From: Craspedostauros australis
Lineage: Eukaryota > Bacillariophyta > Bacillariophyceae > Mastogloiales > Achnanthaceae
NCBI GenBank assembly: GCA_026770025.1
Contig: JAMXDE010000048.1
Span: forward strand, 124,001 to 188,000
Direction of reading: 5' to 3'
DNA: 64,000 nt
Part shown: piece by piece, positions 12,072 to 22,332 of the stretch
Numbering within the stretch: the stretch's first letter is position 1
Layout of the letters: each line of letters starts with the position of its first letter
Made by a program: the position numbers and the translations under genes
Notes under the pieces: model-generated
What the model saw: the letters and a program-made list of their open reading frames with translations, nothing else
Database searches by the model: none
Told to the model about the DNA's origin: nothing

Positions 12072-13208
12072 AAGTCATGGACGGCACTGCATCAACCACC
12101 AGTCCAATGCCAGATCCAAGCACATCAACGGAACCGCCATATAAATCTTGGTGGATGGGCAAGAGGGCGCTGTCAGAGCGATTCATTCGAATCAGCGATA
12201 GCGAAACGAGCAAAACGTGCAAAAATGCGTCAAAAATGCATGTTGGGTACGGGCTGTGTGTGGACGATACAAGCCATTTAAACAACCATGGATGGGCAAG
12301 ACGCATCAAAGGGATCAAGATGAAGGGTACTACGAAGTTTGAGGCTGAAAGAACGCCTGGAGGGTGTCGATGGAGGGGAACAAGTGGAGTGCAAGAGTTT
12401 TTTGGGTGGTGACAAAGCACCCATCATGTGGCTTTGCTGGTGTGGTGGCGCATGTGAACATCAACCACACCGCCAACCCACCCATACAAGATGTGTTAAT
12501 CATCAAGTCAGGAATGGGGTTGGAGAAGTGGGGATCGATTGCATTGAGTGGAAGAGGTTGAAACCAACCAAATGCTGCAGTCGCATTTTTTCGACACGAA
12601 GAAAAACTGACAATGGCATCAGCGTCGGGATGGATAAGAAATTGGAGATCCATCTTGAGGCGTTTTGGGGTGCGTCAACGTGTCACCAGTGAATCAGGGA
12701 TCGAGGTGTGCTGCGTGGGGGGAACAGAGATGGATGTGAGAGGGAGATATGATCAGATGAAGCAGCTGCCTTCTGACCGTCCTTCATTTTCAAAAATGTT
12801 GGATTTCAGGTATGGGCTGCCAACGTGCGTTGAAGGGAGATCTGACGGTGCATGCTTGTCAGGGATGGATACATATGGGGTATATGGAGACAATGAGACG
12901 CGCAGGTGGTCGAAACGAGATGGTTATGGGTATCATCCTGGATGGCAAAGTGATGGCACCATGGTGCCATCCAGAGTTTTGTGGCACGCACAATCCCACG
13001 TTATCAACAAAAATGCTGTTAAATTTGAAGTTAATTTTAATTTAAGTTCAATATTCCTATACATCGCAAGTTATTTGTTCACATGGTACATTTAGTTTTA
13101 ATTGTGAATGATGTGGTGTTGCGATATAGCATCATAAGCACTTTTTGGGATGGATTGCATTTTTGCTCTAGACTGGACTACGCAACACGACTAATCCCAC
13201 GTTGGAGG
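12072..13208. other. Right interior of the inverted-repeat element, no gene recognised
   Basis: Plus-strand frames 12077-12412, 12339-12692 and 12613-13095 exist but have no recognisable domain. The last ends in AT-rich sequence. The motif AATCCCACGTT occurs twice (about 12991 and 13194), close to the right inverted repeat. Confidence 0.4.
12952..12971. repeat. Perfect 20 bp palindrome
   Basis: GATGGCACCA followed directly by its reverse complement TGGTGCCATC, inside the inverted-repeat element. It could be a protein-binding site or a chance palindrome. Confidence 0.9.
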
Positions 13209-13262
13209 GCAAAAAACTCTACAACTAGTGCTATCGCTTTGCCGAGTGAGTGAGGTGGAAGG
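13209..13262 (-). repeat. Right terminal inverted repeat (54 bp)
   Basis: Reverse complement of the left repeat with one substitution and one extra T. It is followed by TA (13263-13264) and then, after five bases, by the ATG of the next gene. Confidence 0.85.
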
Positions 13263-13269
13263 TACAATC

Positions 13270-14157
13270 ATGAACAGCAACAACAACAGCAAGCCAACCA
13301 CATCCAGCGTCAAGCTCTCCCTCTTCCTTGGACTCCTCGTCCTCGCAGCACCATGCGCCAACAACCAAGCACAGGCATTCACCACAAGACAGCCAGCATC
13401 AGCCAACACCCAGCTCTTCGCCACCATGTTCGAGTCCGAGCAACCATCGGCATCCCGTTTCGCATTCCTTCAGAACGCCAGACAAGCCATCGCATCCAAC
13501 GTGCCACAACAATCATTCCAGGATGCAGCCACACCTGCCGATCCTCTCTGGAGCACCACCGCCAACGCTGACGCCACACCATCCCTGCCATCAACGTCGA
13601 CATCCCGACGTGCTTGGATGCATTCCATGGCTGCATTGGCCGTCGCCGCCACATGCACAACGGAACAGAAGCAGCTCAACCTGTCAGACGAGCAACTGGC
13701 ACAGATCATCATCAGCGACATCGTCAACAAGAAGTCGCTCGTCACGGCCGATGTCACCAAGTCCATCTACGATGAGCAGGCCACCTTCAAGGACGGATCC
13801 GACCTCGATGGCAAGTACTACCGCGAGCAATGGGTCCGCGGCTGCCGCATGCTCTTTGACGCAGCTGAATGCGAGTCGCGACTCATCGAGGACACCCTTT
13901 CGGTGACCAAGCACGCCGTGACCTTCCGCTTCGAGGAGGACTTGACATTCCGCGGTCCATTCTCGCCCAAGTGCTTCCTGAGCGGAACCGTCGTCATGAA
14001 GCGCTGCCCAGTGTCCGGACTGATCAAGTCATACGAGGAGATCTGGGACAAGGATGTGTCAAGCATCGTGAAGTCTGCGAAGCTCCAGGGCGGCAACCGC
14101 ATGACTGACCTCTTCATGGCTCGTCTTCAGTCTTCGGATGACAGCGTCATGGCATAA
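13270..14157 (+). CDS. Thylakoid-targeted NTF2-like (SnoaL/DUF2358-like) protein
   Basis: Single exon, 295 residues. I chose the ATG at 13270; the frame is open 14 codons further up, but that part is the transposon inverted repeat. Residues ~12-35 form a hydrophobic signal ending AQAFTT, the diatom plastid cleavage motif, followed by a Ser/Thr/Ala-rich transit region. A second signal near residue 115 (RRAWMHSMAALAVAA) has the twin-arginine and hydrophobic core of thylakoid Tat substrates, so the mature protein should be lumenal. The remaining ~165 residues (IYDEQATFKDG, YYREQWVRGCRML, KSYEEIWDKDV) fit the small alpha+beta cone fold of NTF2-like proteins. Function is unknown. Its promoter must lie in or across the adjacent mobile element. 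Confidence 0.75.
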   Translation: MNSNNNSKPTTSSVKLSLFLGLLVLAAPCANNQAQAFTTRQPASANTQLFATMFESEQPSASRFAFLQNARQAIASNVPQQSFQDAATPADPLWSTTANADATPSLPSTSTSRRAWMHSMAALAVAATCTTEQKQLNLSDEQLAQIIISDIVNKKSLVTADVTKSIYDEQATFKDGSDLDGKYYREQWVRGCRMLFDAAECESRLIEDTLSVTKHAVTFRFEEDLTFRGPFSPKCFLSGTVVMKRCPVSGLIKSYEEIWDKDVSSIVKSAKLQGGNRMTDLFMARLQSSDDSVMA

Positions 14158-14499
14158 ACAAATGCGCTGCAGCACCACGAGGCTTGTTGTGAATCCTCGC
14201 GCATCCTCGTGCACATTCTCGCACATCTCCACACACACACAATTTTTCACGCAAGGAAGTGAATCTCATCACGACCGAGCACCAACACCAATACAGCAAC
14301 CATACAGCACCCCATACACCATAGAACATAGAATACAATAGAACAGAATACAACAAAGAATACAATACACAATCGACCACTCTACAATCATCATCTTGTA
14401 CTCGCAGAGCGTTGAGCAGTGTACTCTCTGGCTCGATGTCAAAACCACACTCACAAATCGCTTTGTCCTCAATGTGTGCACGTCTCCACGTGATTGTGT

Positions 14500-14591
14500 G
14501 TTAAAATAGCGCGCTGCGGAATCGAACCACGGAGCCAGTCCACGCCCTGCATGAACACAAGAAATTAACGCTTATAACCCATGTCGCGACA
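14500..14591 (-). repeat. 92 bp tRNA-like/SINE-like repeat, copy 1
   Basis: Nearly identical to 14764-14855 (one C/T difference). On the minus strand it contains GGTTCGATTCC, a consensus internal pol III B box, followed after a short GC-rich stretch by TTTT, a pol III terminator. I cannot fold it into a full cloverleaf because no matching 5' acceptor strand or clear A box is visible. Confidence 0.7.
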
Positions 14592-14763
14592 CCCTCCCTA
14601 ATTCTTGGATTCATGCCCTTGAGCCCCCCTATCATGAGGACCCCCCACACTCTATCTTTATACTGCCGCTGTAGGCAGTCGGCAAGTTTCGGGTGTTTCT
14701 GTGTGTTTTTGTAGCAGGGGTGGGTACCAGCCGACGGAATCGAACCTTAGGCCACGCTACCAT

Positions 14764-14855
14764 GTTAAAATAGCGCGCTGCGGAATCGAACCACGGAGCC
14801 AGTCCACGTCCTGCATGAACACAAGAAATTAACGCTTATAACCCATGTCGCGACA
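14764..14855 (-). repeat. 92 bp tRNA-like/SINE-like repeat, copy 2
   Basis: Second copy, 264 bp downstream of the first and in the same orientation. The segment just before it on the + strand (14738-14760) also holds GGTTCGATTCC in minus orientation with a different flank, so three B-box-like units sit in about 300 bp. Confidence 0.7.
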
Positions 14856-15052
14856 ATTGTGTCACATCCGTTATTTTCGAAACCAATGCGTTATGTGCAA
14901 CTGCATACGACCACGTACGACCACATTCAACCACACATGCCTTCACGGCATTCATCGAACCCGACTGTACATCACTCACAATCTCAAATCTCGCAATCTC
15001 TGCAACGCTCAATCACAGCAACAACCAGAGTATCAACACAACAACAACCAAG

Positions 15053-16702
15053 ATGGATCCCATTCAGCTCATCAAGTCGGTGTACTCCACTGGACTCCTC
15101 ATCTTCTCGATCACCATCGTCTGCGGACTCGTCTTCAATGAGCAGACCAAGGTCTCGTCCGAGGTCCACCCAGTGGTCGCCGTCGTCATCATGATCGCCG
15201 CCCTTGTCTGGCTCAACATGGTGGAGGGAGGACAGGGTTCCCTCGTCGGTCTCCCACCAGTCGACCGCGACCTCTACGTCGAATCCCACCCAACCAGCCA
15301 CAAGTGCACCTCCCTCGCCCACAAGGGTGACAACCTCGATCACTACCTCATGGGACGTCAGTTCATGGTCCTCCTCATGGTCTTCACCATCAACCAGTGC
15401 GGTGCCCCGCTCGCTGACGCCGAAGTCTTCGGACTCCCAGACATCATCATCCAGATCTTCCTCGGATCCGGAGCCGCCATGATCCTCATGACTGCTCAAG
15501 CCGGACTGTTCAACTCCCAAGTCAACGTCTCCCTGTGCATGCTTGACTACATCAACAACTTCTTCGCCGTCTTCACCCTCTACGTCGCCCTCGCCATCGA
15601 GTTCTCTGGACTTCTGCATTCGTGCTACCTCGTCCAGATGTTCTTCGTCTGAGCCTCCGGCAAGGAAATCGAGTCGAAGGAACCACCACGCGACGGTGCC
15701 CAGAACCTCTTCTACTGGAGCCGCATCCTCATCTCCCTCGCCATCCTGTGCTACGCCATGGCCGTCACCCTGGTCGCCCTCTTCGATGGAAAGACCACCA
15801 TGTGGGCCGGAGTGACAAACGGAGTCGCTGTCATCCTCTTCTTCCTCTTCATGTCCATCGTTGGTATGCTCGAGGGTATGCAGATCGCCTTCTTCGCCGT
15901 CGCCAAGCTTCCAAAGGAGGAGCGTGGAGACCATCCAATGGCCCGCAAGACCTGCGAGCTCCTCTTCCGCGGTGACGGACGCAACCTTCCAGGATTCATG
16001 ATCGGACGTCAGATCTGCGTGACCATGTGCTTCTTCATCATCGCCCATGTCACCACCCTCGATGTCGAGGTGGGCGAAGGCGAGAACATCTTCGGAGTCT
16101 CTGACAGCACCCAGGAATTCTTCAACACCGGACTTCTCGGAGCCCTCATCACCACCATCATCGCCTCCATCACATGGCAGCTGGTCGCATCCGTCTTCCC
16201 CATCGCCTTCCTCTCCAACCCAATCGTCTACATCTTCCTCCAGTTCTGTCTGTTGTTGGAAGCCACCGGTATCTGCTCCGGTGCCTGGGTTCTTGCCTCC
16301 ATTCACAAGGCCGTCTCTGGCTTCCAGCTCGATGAGGTGTACATCGGCACCCCAGAGGAGCGAGCCGCCGGCATGAAGCCATACCACCAGAGCAACCGCA
16401 ACATGCATTTGGGAACCAACGTGCTTGTCGGTGAGGCCGGTTCTACCGCCGTCCCACGCGAGTACCTCGAGCTCCAGAAGGCTTTGGCCACACAGAACGA
16501 GTCTTACTCCGTCCGTCGCGAGCGCATCCTGTCTAACATCAAGGGACTTCGCGAGGAGATCAACGCCTGCAGCAACGAGGAGAATGCCCCCGTCTTCGAG
16601 TCTGCCCTTCGCATGGAGACTGCTGCCATGAACAAGCTGAACCAGGAGGAGAACGAGAGCTCCGAGGCTGACACCGATGAGGAGATGGGTGTGCAGAAAT
16701 AG
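15053..16702 (+). pseudogene. SIT: Silicon transporter (SIT), frame interrupted by one TGA
   Basis: Sodium-coupled silicic acid transporter of the diatom plasma membrane. Counting the internal TGA (15650-15652) as one codon, the frame spans 549 codons and ends with TAG, the usual SIT length. The four GXQ motifs are in place: EGGQ (58-61), GRQ (101-103), EGMQ (274-277) and GRQ (318-320), in two repeated halves of hydrophobic helices (about ten in total). A C-terminal soluble tail (YLELQKALATQNESYSVRRE) is a likely coiled coil, as known for SITs. The TGA is codon 200, at the end of the first half, right after LVQMFFV and before ASGKEIESKEPP. Sequence on both sides is well preserved and in the same frame. 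It could be a nonsense allele, a single-base sequence error, or readthrough; no intron fits. Confidence 0.92.
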
Positions 16703-17130
16703 GCACGTCAATGTATGATATTTCACATGATAATCAGGCGCAACCACAGTGCGCCGCATCAACACATGGATCACGACTCCGATGGTATGTCTGAGATGTA
16801 TCGTGAATCTCAGACCATGTACCGCTTTCCTCCAAGAGATGCAAAGTGCAATCGCATGCCATACATATACCTGCCACAACATATCGCAACACGTCGCAAT
16901 ACATTACTGCGTATGGGCTGGACAGAGGTACCATGACCTTGCAACACGAAGCGGCGTTCAGCACAGAACAGCGTACAATCCTCTCATAGTGGAGTAATTG
17001 TTGCCCACTGAAAAATAGTCCAGTAACGACTGATTTATGTCAACGATGGATGTTAAGCATTTGACAGCTACTCATGGAGATTCCATTGACAGGTGGTTGG
17101 TTGGTTTTTGTCCAATTTATAGCTATGCTC
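16703..17130. other. Convergent intergenic spacer
   Basis: Lies between the tail-to-tail SIT and ankyrin genes. It should contain both 3' UTRs. I see no gene in it. Confidence 0.5.
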
Positions 17131-18912
17131 TCATGAAGCAAGAATGGTCAAGTAGTCGACAACATCAGTGCGGCCCTTTTTAATCGCAATATTCAGCGCA
17201 GTCAAGCCACTGCTGGTCTTGATGCTGATGTCTGCGTTGCACGATTCCACCAAGTACTTGACCACCTCCAAATGGCCACAGAAACTTGCCCGCCAAAGTG
17301 GAGTTCTGCCATACTTGTTTTGAATGTTGATTTCTGCGTTCCAGACTTTCACCAAATACTTCACAACCTCCAATCTACCATTGAAGCACGCTCTGTGCAG
17401 TGCAGTGTTGCCAGACCTGTTGGTTTTGATGTTGACATCTACCTTGCCTTGTTCAACCAACGACTTCACAACGTCGAGATGACCATCAGCGCTTGCGCGA
17501 TGGAGTATCGATCGACCATCCTTGCCTTTGACGTTCAAATCGACAGTAGGTGCTGCGACCAGATACTTGACAACCTCGAAGTGGCTGTTGCGATATGCCT
17601 TGTAGAGTGGAGTCTCGTGCTTGTCGTTCTTCGCGTTGATATTGGCTTTGCCGGATTCAACCAGCCACTTCACAACATCGAGATGGCCACCGCCACTTGC
17701 GAGATGGAGCACGGTGTTGCCATCCTCGTGTTGGGAGTTGGGATGTATGCTTGGTGTTCCGATGAGATGCTCGACAACATCGAAGTGGCTGTGGCAATAT
17801 GCCTTGTAGACTGGAGTCTCGCGCTCATGATTCTCAGCATTCACGTTGGCTTCGCCTGATTCCAACAAATACTTCACCAAATCCAGATGACCTCCAGCAC
17901 TTGCGCAGTGAAGGCTACTGTCGCCATTCTCGTCTTTGGCATTGATGTCCACCTGACCTGACTCCACCAACCATTTCACAACATCCAAATGACCGTTTCT
18001 ACAAGCAATATGGAGTGCGGTATCGCCGTCATTGTTCTGGACGTCGATGGCCACAGTACGAGCCTCCATCACATACTTCAAAATGTGAAGATGACCCTTC
18101 AGACACGCATTGTGGATCGCAGTATTGCCAGATTCATCTTGCACATTGATTTCCACTCCACATGATCCAACGAAGTACTCCACAACATCCAAGTGTCCAT
18201 GAAGACACGCAGCATGGAGGGCATTCTCACCCTTCTCATCTTGCACGAGAGCGCTTGCAGAATGTGACTCGATCAGAGTCTTCACGATGGCCACATGACC
18301 CTCGGTACAAGCGTCGTGGAGTGCCACCTTGCCGGAGTTATCCTGGAGGTTGACATCTGCAGTATGCGATCCGGCCAGGTATTCCACGACATCAAGGTTG
18401 CCCTGTGCGCATGCATAGTGTAGCGCAGTCTCTCCATCCATGGATTTGGCATTGATGTTTGCTCCGCATGATTCCATCAACTGTTTGATCGTTTCAAGTT
18501 GGCCGTTGGAGCATGCGAAGTGGAGTGCAGTCTTGTCGCGGTCATCCTTGATCGTGTCGATGGAGGTTTGTGGGAATGCTGTCTTCCATGTGGTGAGGGT
18601 ATCCACGTCACCTCGTTCTGCGGCGCGTAAGAGATCCTGGTTGGTGATGATTGACGGGGATGAATCATCAGGGGGCGACTTGGGCGGAATGAGAGACGGT
18701 GAGGTCATGGATAGTGATGTCCGGACTTGATGGTTGTGGTTGCGCAATGGTGAGGCGAACAGCGCAACAAGTGGGGGGAGGATGAAGACCACGATGGAGC
18801 TGGTATGTGTCGAAAAGGGATGACTTGTTGCTGGGATCAGATCAATGCGACGGGCTTTTTCGATGCGATTGATTGATTGATTGTTTGGCTGATCGTGGTC
18901 GCTTGATCGCAT
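17131..18912 (-). CDS. Ankyrin-repeat protein, 14 repeats
   Basis: Single exon, up to 593 residues. From about residue 118 to the C-terminus it is built of 14 consecutive ankyrin repeats (pattern G-x-TALHxACxxGHLDVVKYLVES). The period is 34 residues rather than the usual 33, and one repeat has 35. Repeats 8 and 10 share a variant motif (ETPxYKAYxxSHF), which suggests internal duplication of a two-repeat unit. The ATG at 18912 gives an N-terminal hydrophobic stretch (residues 38-56); the ATG at 18708 (MTSPSL) would remove it and may be the true start. The fold implies protein binding; the partner is unknown. Confidence 0.9.
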   Translation of the reverse strand: MRSSDHDQPNNQSINRIEKARRIDLIPATSHPFSTHTSSIVVFILPPLVALFASPLRNHNHQVRTSLSMTSPSLIPPKSPPDDSSPSIITNQDLLRAAERGDVDTLTTWKTAFPQTSIDTIKDDRDKTALHFACSNGQLETIKQLMESCGANINAKSMDGETALHYACAQGNLDVVEYLAGSHTADVNLQDNSGKVALHDACTEGHVAIVKTLIESHSASALVQDEKGENALHAACLHGHLDVVEYFVGSCGVEINVQDESGNTAIHNACLKGHLHILKYVMEARTVAIDVQNNDGDTALHIACRNGHLDVVKWLVESGQVDINAKDENGDSSLHCASAGGHLDLVKYLLESGEANVNAENHERETPVYKAYCHSHFDVVEHLIGTPSIHPNSQHEDGNTVLHLASGGGHLDVVKWLVESGKANINAKNDKHETPLYKAYRNSHFEVVKYLVAAPTVDLNVKGKDGRSILHRASADGHLDVVKSLVEQGKVDVNIKTNRSGNTALHRACFNGRLEVVKYLVKVWNAEINIQNKYGRTPLWRASFCGHLEVVKYLVESCNADISIKTSSGLTALNIAIKKGRTDVVDYLTILAS

Positions 18913-20126
18913 CTCTGTCTGCTTTTTTTGAAGCGATCATCTTCTGTTTCATGGTCGTTGGTGGTGGTATCCCGTGCTCCGTTTCACGCAGCGTGCATGG
19001 CATTGCGTTGATTGTTGCCTGGTGATGTTTCTCATTTCATATTGGTACCGCGATGTCGCTGTGGTCACCCCCATCAACTTTGGCATCAACGTGAACATCA
19101 GCTTGGACATAGTCCTGAACGTGAACGTGATCGTGGCCGTGGCCAGCCACAGAAGGAGAAAGTTGATCGTGGCCGTGGACGTCGGAAGTCATCATTGTGC
19201 GTGTCATCATTCCTGGAATGTGGATACGACCGAGGATCCTGCGAGTGTGGTATGACTATGTTGCAAAGGACGGGAGTCAACACGAATTTGGAGAAACCGC
19301 TGGTGTTCCGTGTTGGATCGTGCCCGCTCTGTGGCGCCGAAATTGGTCACGGCTCCCTTTTGCGCTACTGCTGCTGTTGTTGTTGTTGTTCTCATCTGTT
19401 TTCCAGGAAGGTACGATGGATCGGTTGCGTCCTCGTAGTGCCATGGTGACTGATGTCCCTCCTGAATGCAATTCTCCGCGTGTGCGTGGACGAGAGGAAG
19501 AACACGGCGGAAGTGTTCGTGCCGTGGGATCTCCGGCTGCTGATGCTAATACTTCGAATCTCTCTACTCGTTGGTCGATACTTCTGTTGGTAACACTTCT
19601 GTTGGTACCACTTCTACTCGTATGCACATCATCATCATTGTGTTTGTTGCAGCGTCGTCAGTTCCGTGGCTGGTGGTGCAATGGGGCATCCATGATCGTC
19701 ATACGACTACGAGTGCTCATCTCACACCACGCTTTTCCTCACTCTCCGTGCCATTCTTGTTCTCGGAATGAAGTTGTTGGTGGTGTTCGTTCATTCACGA
19801 ATCCGTTGTTCTCTTCGGCGTTGAGTCACGCGATGCACTCAATCAACATTCACCCAACGGTCGCTGCGAATCTGGCCGCTGCCGTCATTTCCAATAATTA
19901 CCATCATTGCCACCATTGCCATCACTGCAGTCATAGCACAACACCAGTCAGTGCCGAGGCTGGTGCCAATCAAAGGCATGCGCAAGAGGAAGCGGTATCG
20001 CACCATACCATACCACACCATACGTACTTCATCCTGATCGCAGCGGTGTGCGCACTGCATTGGCTCAACAACGCAACGGCAGATGGCAGCCCACTGCACT
20101 AACACGATGGATCGTTCGCGCGAAAG
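18913..20126. other. Intergenic region, no supportable gene
   Basis: Open frames at 18974-19255, 19012-19449 and 19197-20102 overlap in different frames and show no domain. The last begins on GTG and includes a His/Cys-rich stretch translated from a CATCATTGC-type repeat near 19900. Confidence 0.4.
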
Positions 20127-22332
20127 ATGATGGTCGGCATTTTGGTGTGCTTCATGCTTCTGCAAGCCAAGGGTCTGTACAATGTATCGAATCATCCCTG
20201 GTTTTTAGACTCTTCAATTCCACTGGAGGGTACCGACTATGCCACTCACATCGATCTGGCTTCTCCTCGTCAGGATGCACGCACGGATGGTTGGAACGAG
20301 ATGGCGACCACCGCATCCGCCAAGTCATTGGTGCAGTCATTGACTCAGGTGTCAATGGCAATACCAGCGAATACCAGACTACGAGTGAATGGTGCACTGC
20401 AATCCCTGCATGCTCATCACATGCAACAGAAGATGCCGCAACTCGTTCTTCGTGTTGGATCATCGAAGACAGCGACATCCACCATGCAAGCCAACATGGA
20501 CGAGCTCAAGCAACAAGGGATTGTTCAAGCAGGACAAGTACGTCTACTGGGGGCGGGGATCTTTTGATGGAAGATATGGTGGGATTGAACTGAACTCCAT
20601 TGGTGACTTATGGAACGTCACTTGCATGCACAAGGAGTACGCAGACTATCTCCAACGGAAACAGCATTCCGTCGAAGCCAGGAATAATAGAGCCCAAACG
20701 TAATGGCTTATCACTTGTTAGCTGATGTTGGCTGTAGAGGCTTGATTGGCAAGCGGGTCCGGACGAGAGTCTTCTGTTCCACAAGTAGTCAATTGAGAAT
20801 ACTGGTAGATGGTGAAGAAACGTGCGGATTATGTGATTAGTGCAATTATTCTTGTTGGTGTGACACCCTGTGTGGGTTGCCCTGGAAAAGGGTCGTAGGG
20901 TTTGCGTAGCCCAAGTACCACAGGAGGGGGCCCTTTTGTTGGGTTGCTGTCAGAAACGGGTCGTAGGGTTTGCGTAGCTCCAGTACTATGGGAGAGTTTC
21001 CTTCATGGAGTTGGAAGCTGGGCGAAGGTCATCTCGCGTGTACTCCCACGTGGAACCGTACCGTCAATCCAGTAGTCTTGTATCGGCATCAAGTTTTTGG
21101 TGGGGAGGGGTTCTGGTGACCCAGTCATTGGGACCCTTTTCCATGGGTCCTGGACTTCAAAGAGTTTCTTCGAAGACTTGTGCCTGCTCCAAACGTGGTT
21201 ATGTCCAAAACGTGGTTCAGACCGATTCGTGGGAAAACGAGTCATGTGTTCCAGGAAATCCTTCCTTAGCCTAACTGCTAGTTTAGCTCTATTAAGGAAC
21301 GCCAACAATATGACGATTTCGTCCACTGAATTCGATTCAGCAGCGTCTTCGCCCACGCAAGCTGTTCTGGATTGCATACGGAACGTCAAGAACCTTCTGG
21401 ATTCATTGAGGCAGGATGGTATGTCCTTGATTGTGAGCGACGAATTGTATTCCTGGAGAACACGATTTCGAAGCAAGGGGATCTATCACAAGCCCACGTT
21501 CTTTGATCACCTCCAGGACTTGCTACAGGGATGGAATGTGACCGCTGTCGTCACCTATCGCCGTGTCTTCGACTGGATGCTCAGCAGCATCAAGCAGGAT
21601 CACTCCCGCAAAATCGACAAGGCGTTGGTAATAAGCCAATGGTCTGCCAACGGTGGAAAGCCTCAAGAACGGACCTGGCCCATCATTTGCGGCTGGGTCT
21701 GCCAGAGCTTGCCTCTTGCGCGCGATCCCAACAGGTGCAAGACGGTCACAGGGACGTACGTCTTCATGGATGGTTCCATACATCTCTGGAATTCAGGCGG
21801 CTTTGCAACGCACATCCTCAACATGCATTCCCAACGCCACATCACGCAGCAGCTGATTTGCGATTTCATCCATGATGCGCCCCATTCCTGTCGTTATCTG
21901 CAGGAGAAAAAAGACAACGCACCAAGGAACGTTTGCAACATGCTGTGGTACAAGCACAATGACATTGTCTTCTCAGCAGCGGAGCGAGGTGTGATTAGCA
22001 AGAACAAGCAAGCCCGCCGATCAAGGATAAGCTTTGCGAATCTACTGGCACTCTACCATGGTCACACATGCAACAAGACGATGGCAGATCTGCCATCGGT
22101 TTGCCCTTCCGACGATCAGCTGGAGCACTTTCTCAACATGTCGGTGAGTATAGAACGCCAATTGATGCCTGATTGGTACGCTTCTCCAGAAGGCGAATCG
22201 CTGCATCGATCAGCATTTCAACACACCGCGTATCGCAAACGTGAGTTTTGCGGAGTGGACTTGGACCGACTCTTTCAGAATGTCACATCCTGGAATGGTC
22301 TGTTGCGAAACCTCAATCGGACCTGGGATTGA
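20127..22332 (+). pseudogene. Broken Golgi-type sulfotransferase-like gene
   Basis: ATG at 20127 starts a protein with an N-terminal hydrophobic anchor (MMVGILVCFMLL), typical of type II Golgi enzymes. Near nt 20448 comes LVLRVGSSKTATSTMQ, which resembles the PAPS-binding P-loop of sulfotransferases. At about 20510-20530 the frame must shift by one base to continue as KGLFKQDKYVYWGRGS up to a stop at 20703. About 550 bp follow with stops and a local repeat. A long open frame to 22332 then carries LLDSLRQDGMSLIVSDE, AVVTYRRVFDWMLSSIKQ, CDFIHDAPHSCRYL and a C-terminal ERQLMPDWY block with conserved Cys, in the style of diatom sulfotransferase-like proteins. One or two introns could rescue part of this, but I find no convincing splice pair. 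Confidence 0.6.
20890..20978 (+). repeat. Direct repeat, two 21 bp cores 68 bp apart
   Basis: GGGTCGTAGGGTTTGCGTAGC occurs at 20890-20910 and 20958-20978, each followed by a similar CCAGTACYA-like stretch. It sits in the middle of the broken sulfotransferase-like gene, so this part may be inserted DNA. Confidence 0.85.

Larger units (their letters stand above)
7973..13262. mobile_element. 5.3 kb element bounded by inverted repeats with flanking TA
   Basis: The two inverted repeats at 7973-8025 and 13209-13262 face each other and each is flanked outside by TA, as expected for a TA target-site duplication (Tc1/mariner-like and related DNA transposons). No transposase is recognisable inside. 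The interior holds a decayed LINE-like coding region on the minus strand, so either the retroelement inserted into a non-autonomous DNA transposon or the repeats captured it. A TA duplication is weak evidence by itself; the long, nearly identical repeats are the main support. Confidence 0.6.
14158..15052. other. Intergenic region upstream of SIT with tRNA-like repeats
   Basis: Apart from the two 92 bp repeats and a third B-box-like segment near 14738-14760, this stretch has no coding potential that I can support. It would contain the SIT promoter and 5' UTR, which ends in CAACAACAACCAAG before the ATG. Confidence 0.5.

Noticed and set aside
14500..14855. Functional tRNA genes
   Set aside because: The B box and TTTT are present, but no cloverleaf with a paired acceptor stem and A box could be drawn.
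14984..16882. 632-codon open frame on the minus strand opposite the silicon transporter
   Set aside because: It is the antisense of the GC-rich third-position coding of SIT, is rich in Asp/Glu/Gly without a domain, and the + strand frame is clearly the gene.
19197..20102. Plus-strand 301-codon frame
   Set aside because: It opens on GTG, not ATG, and has no domain. The His/Cys stretch is repeat-derived.
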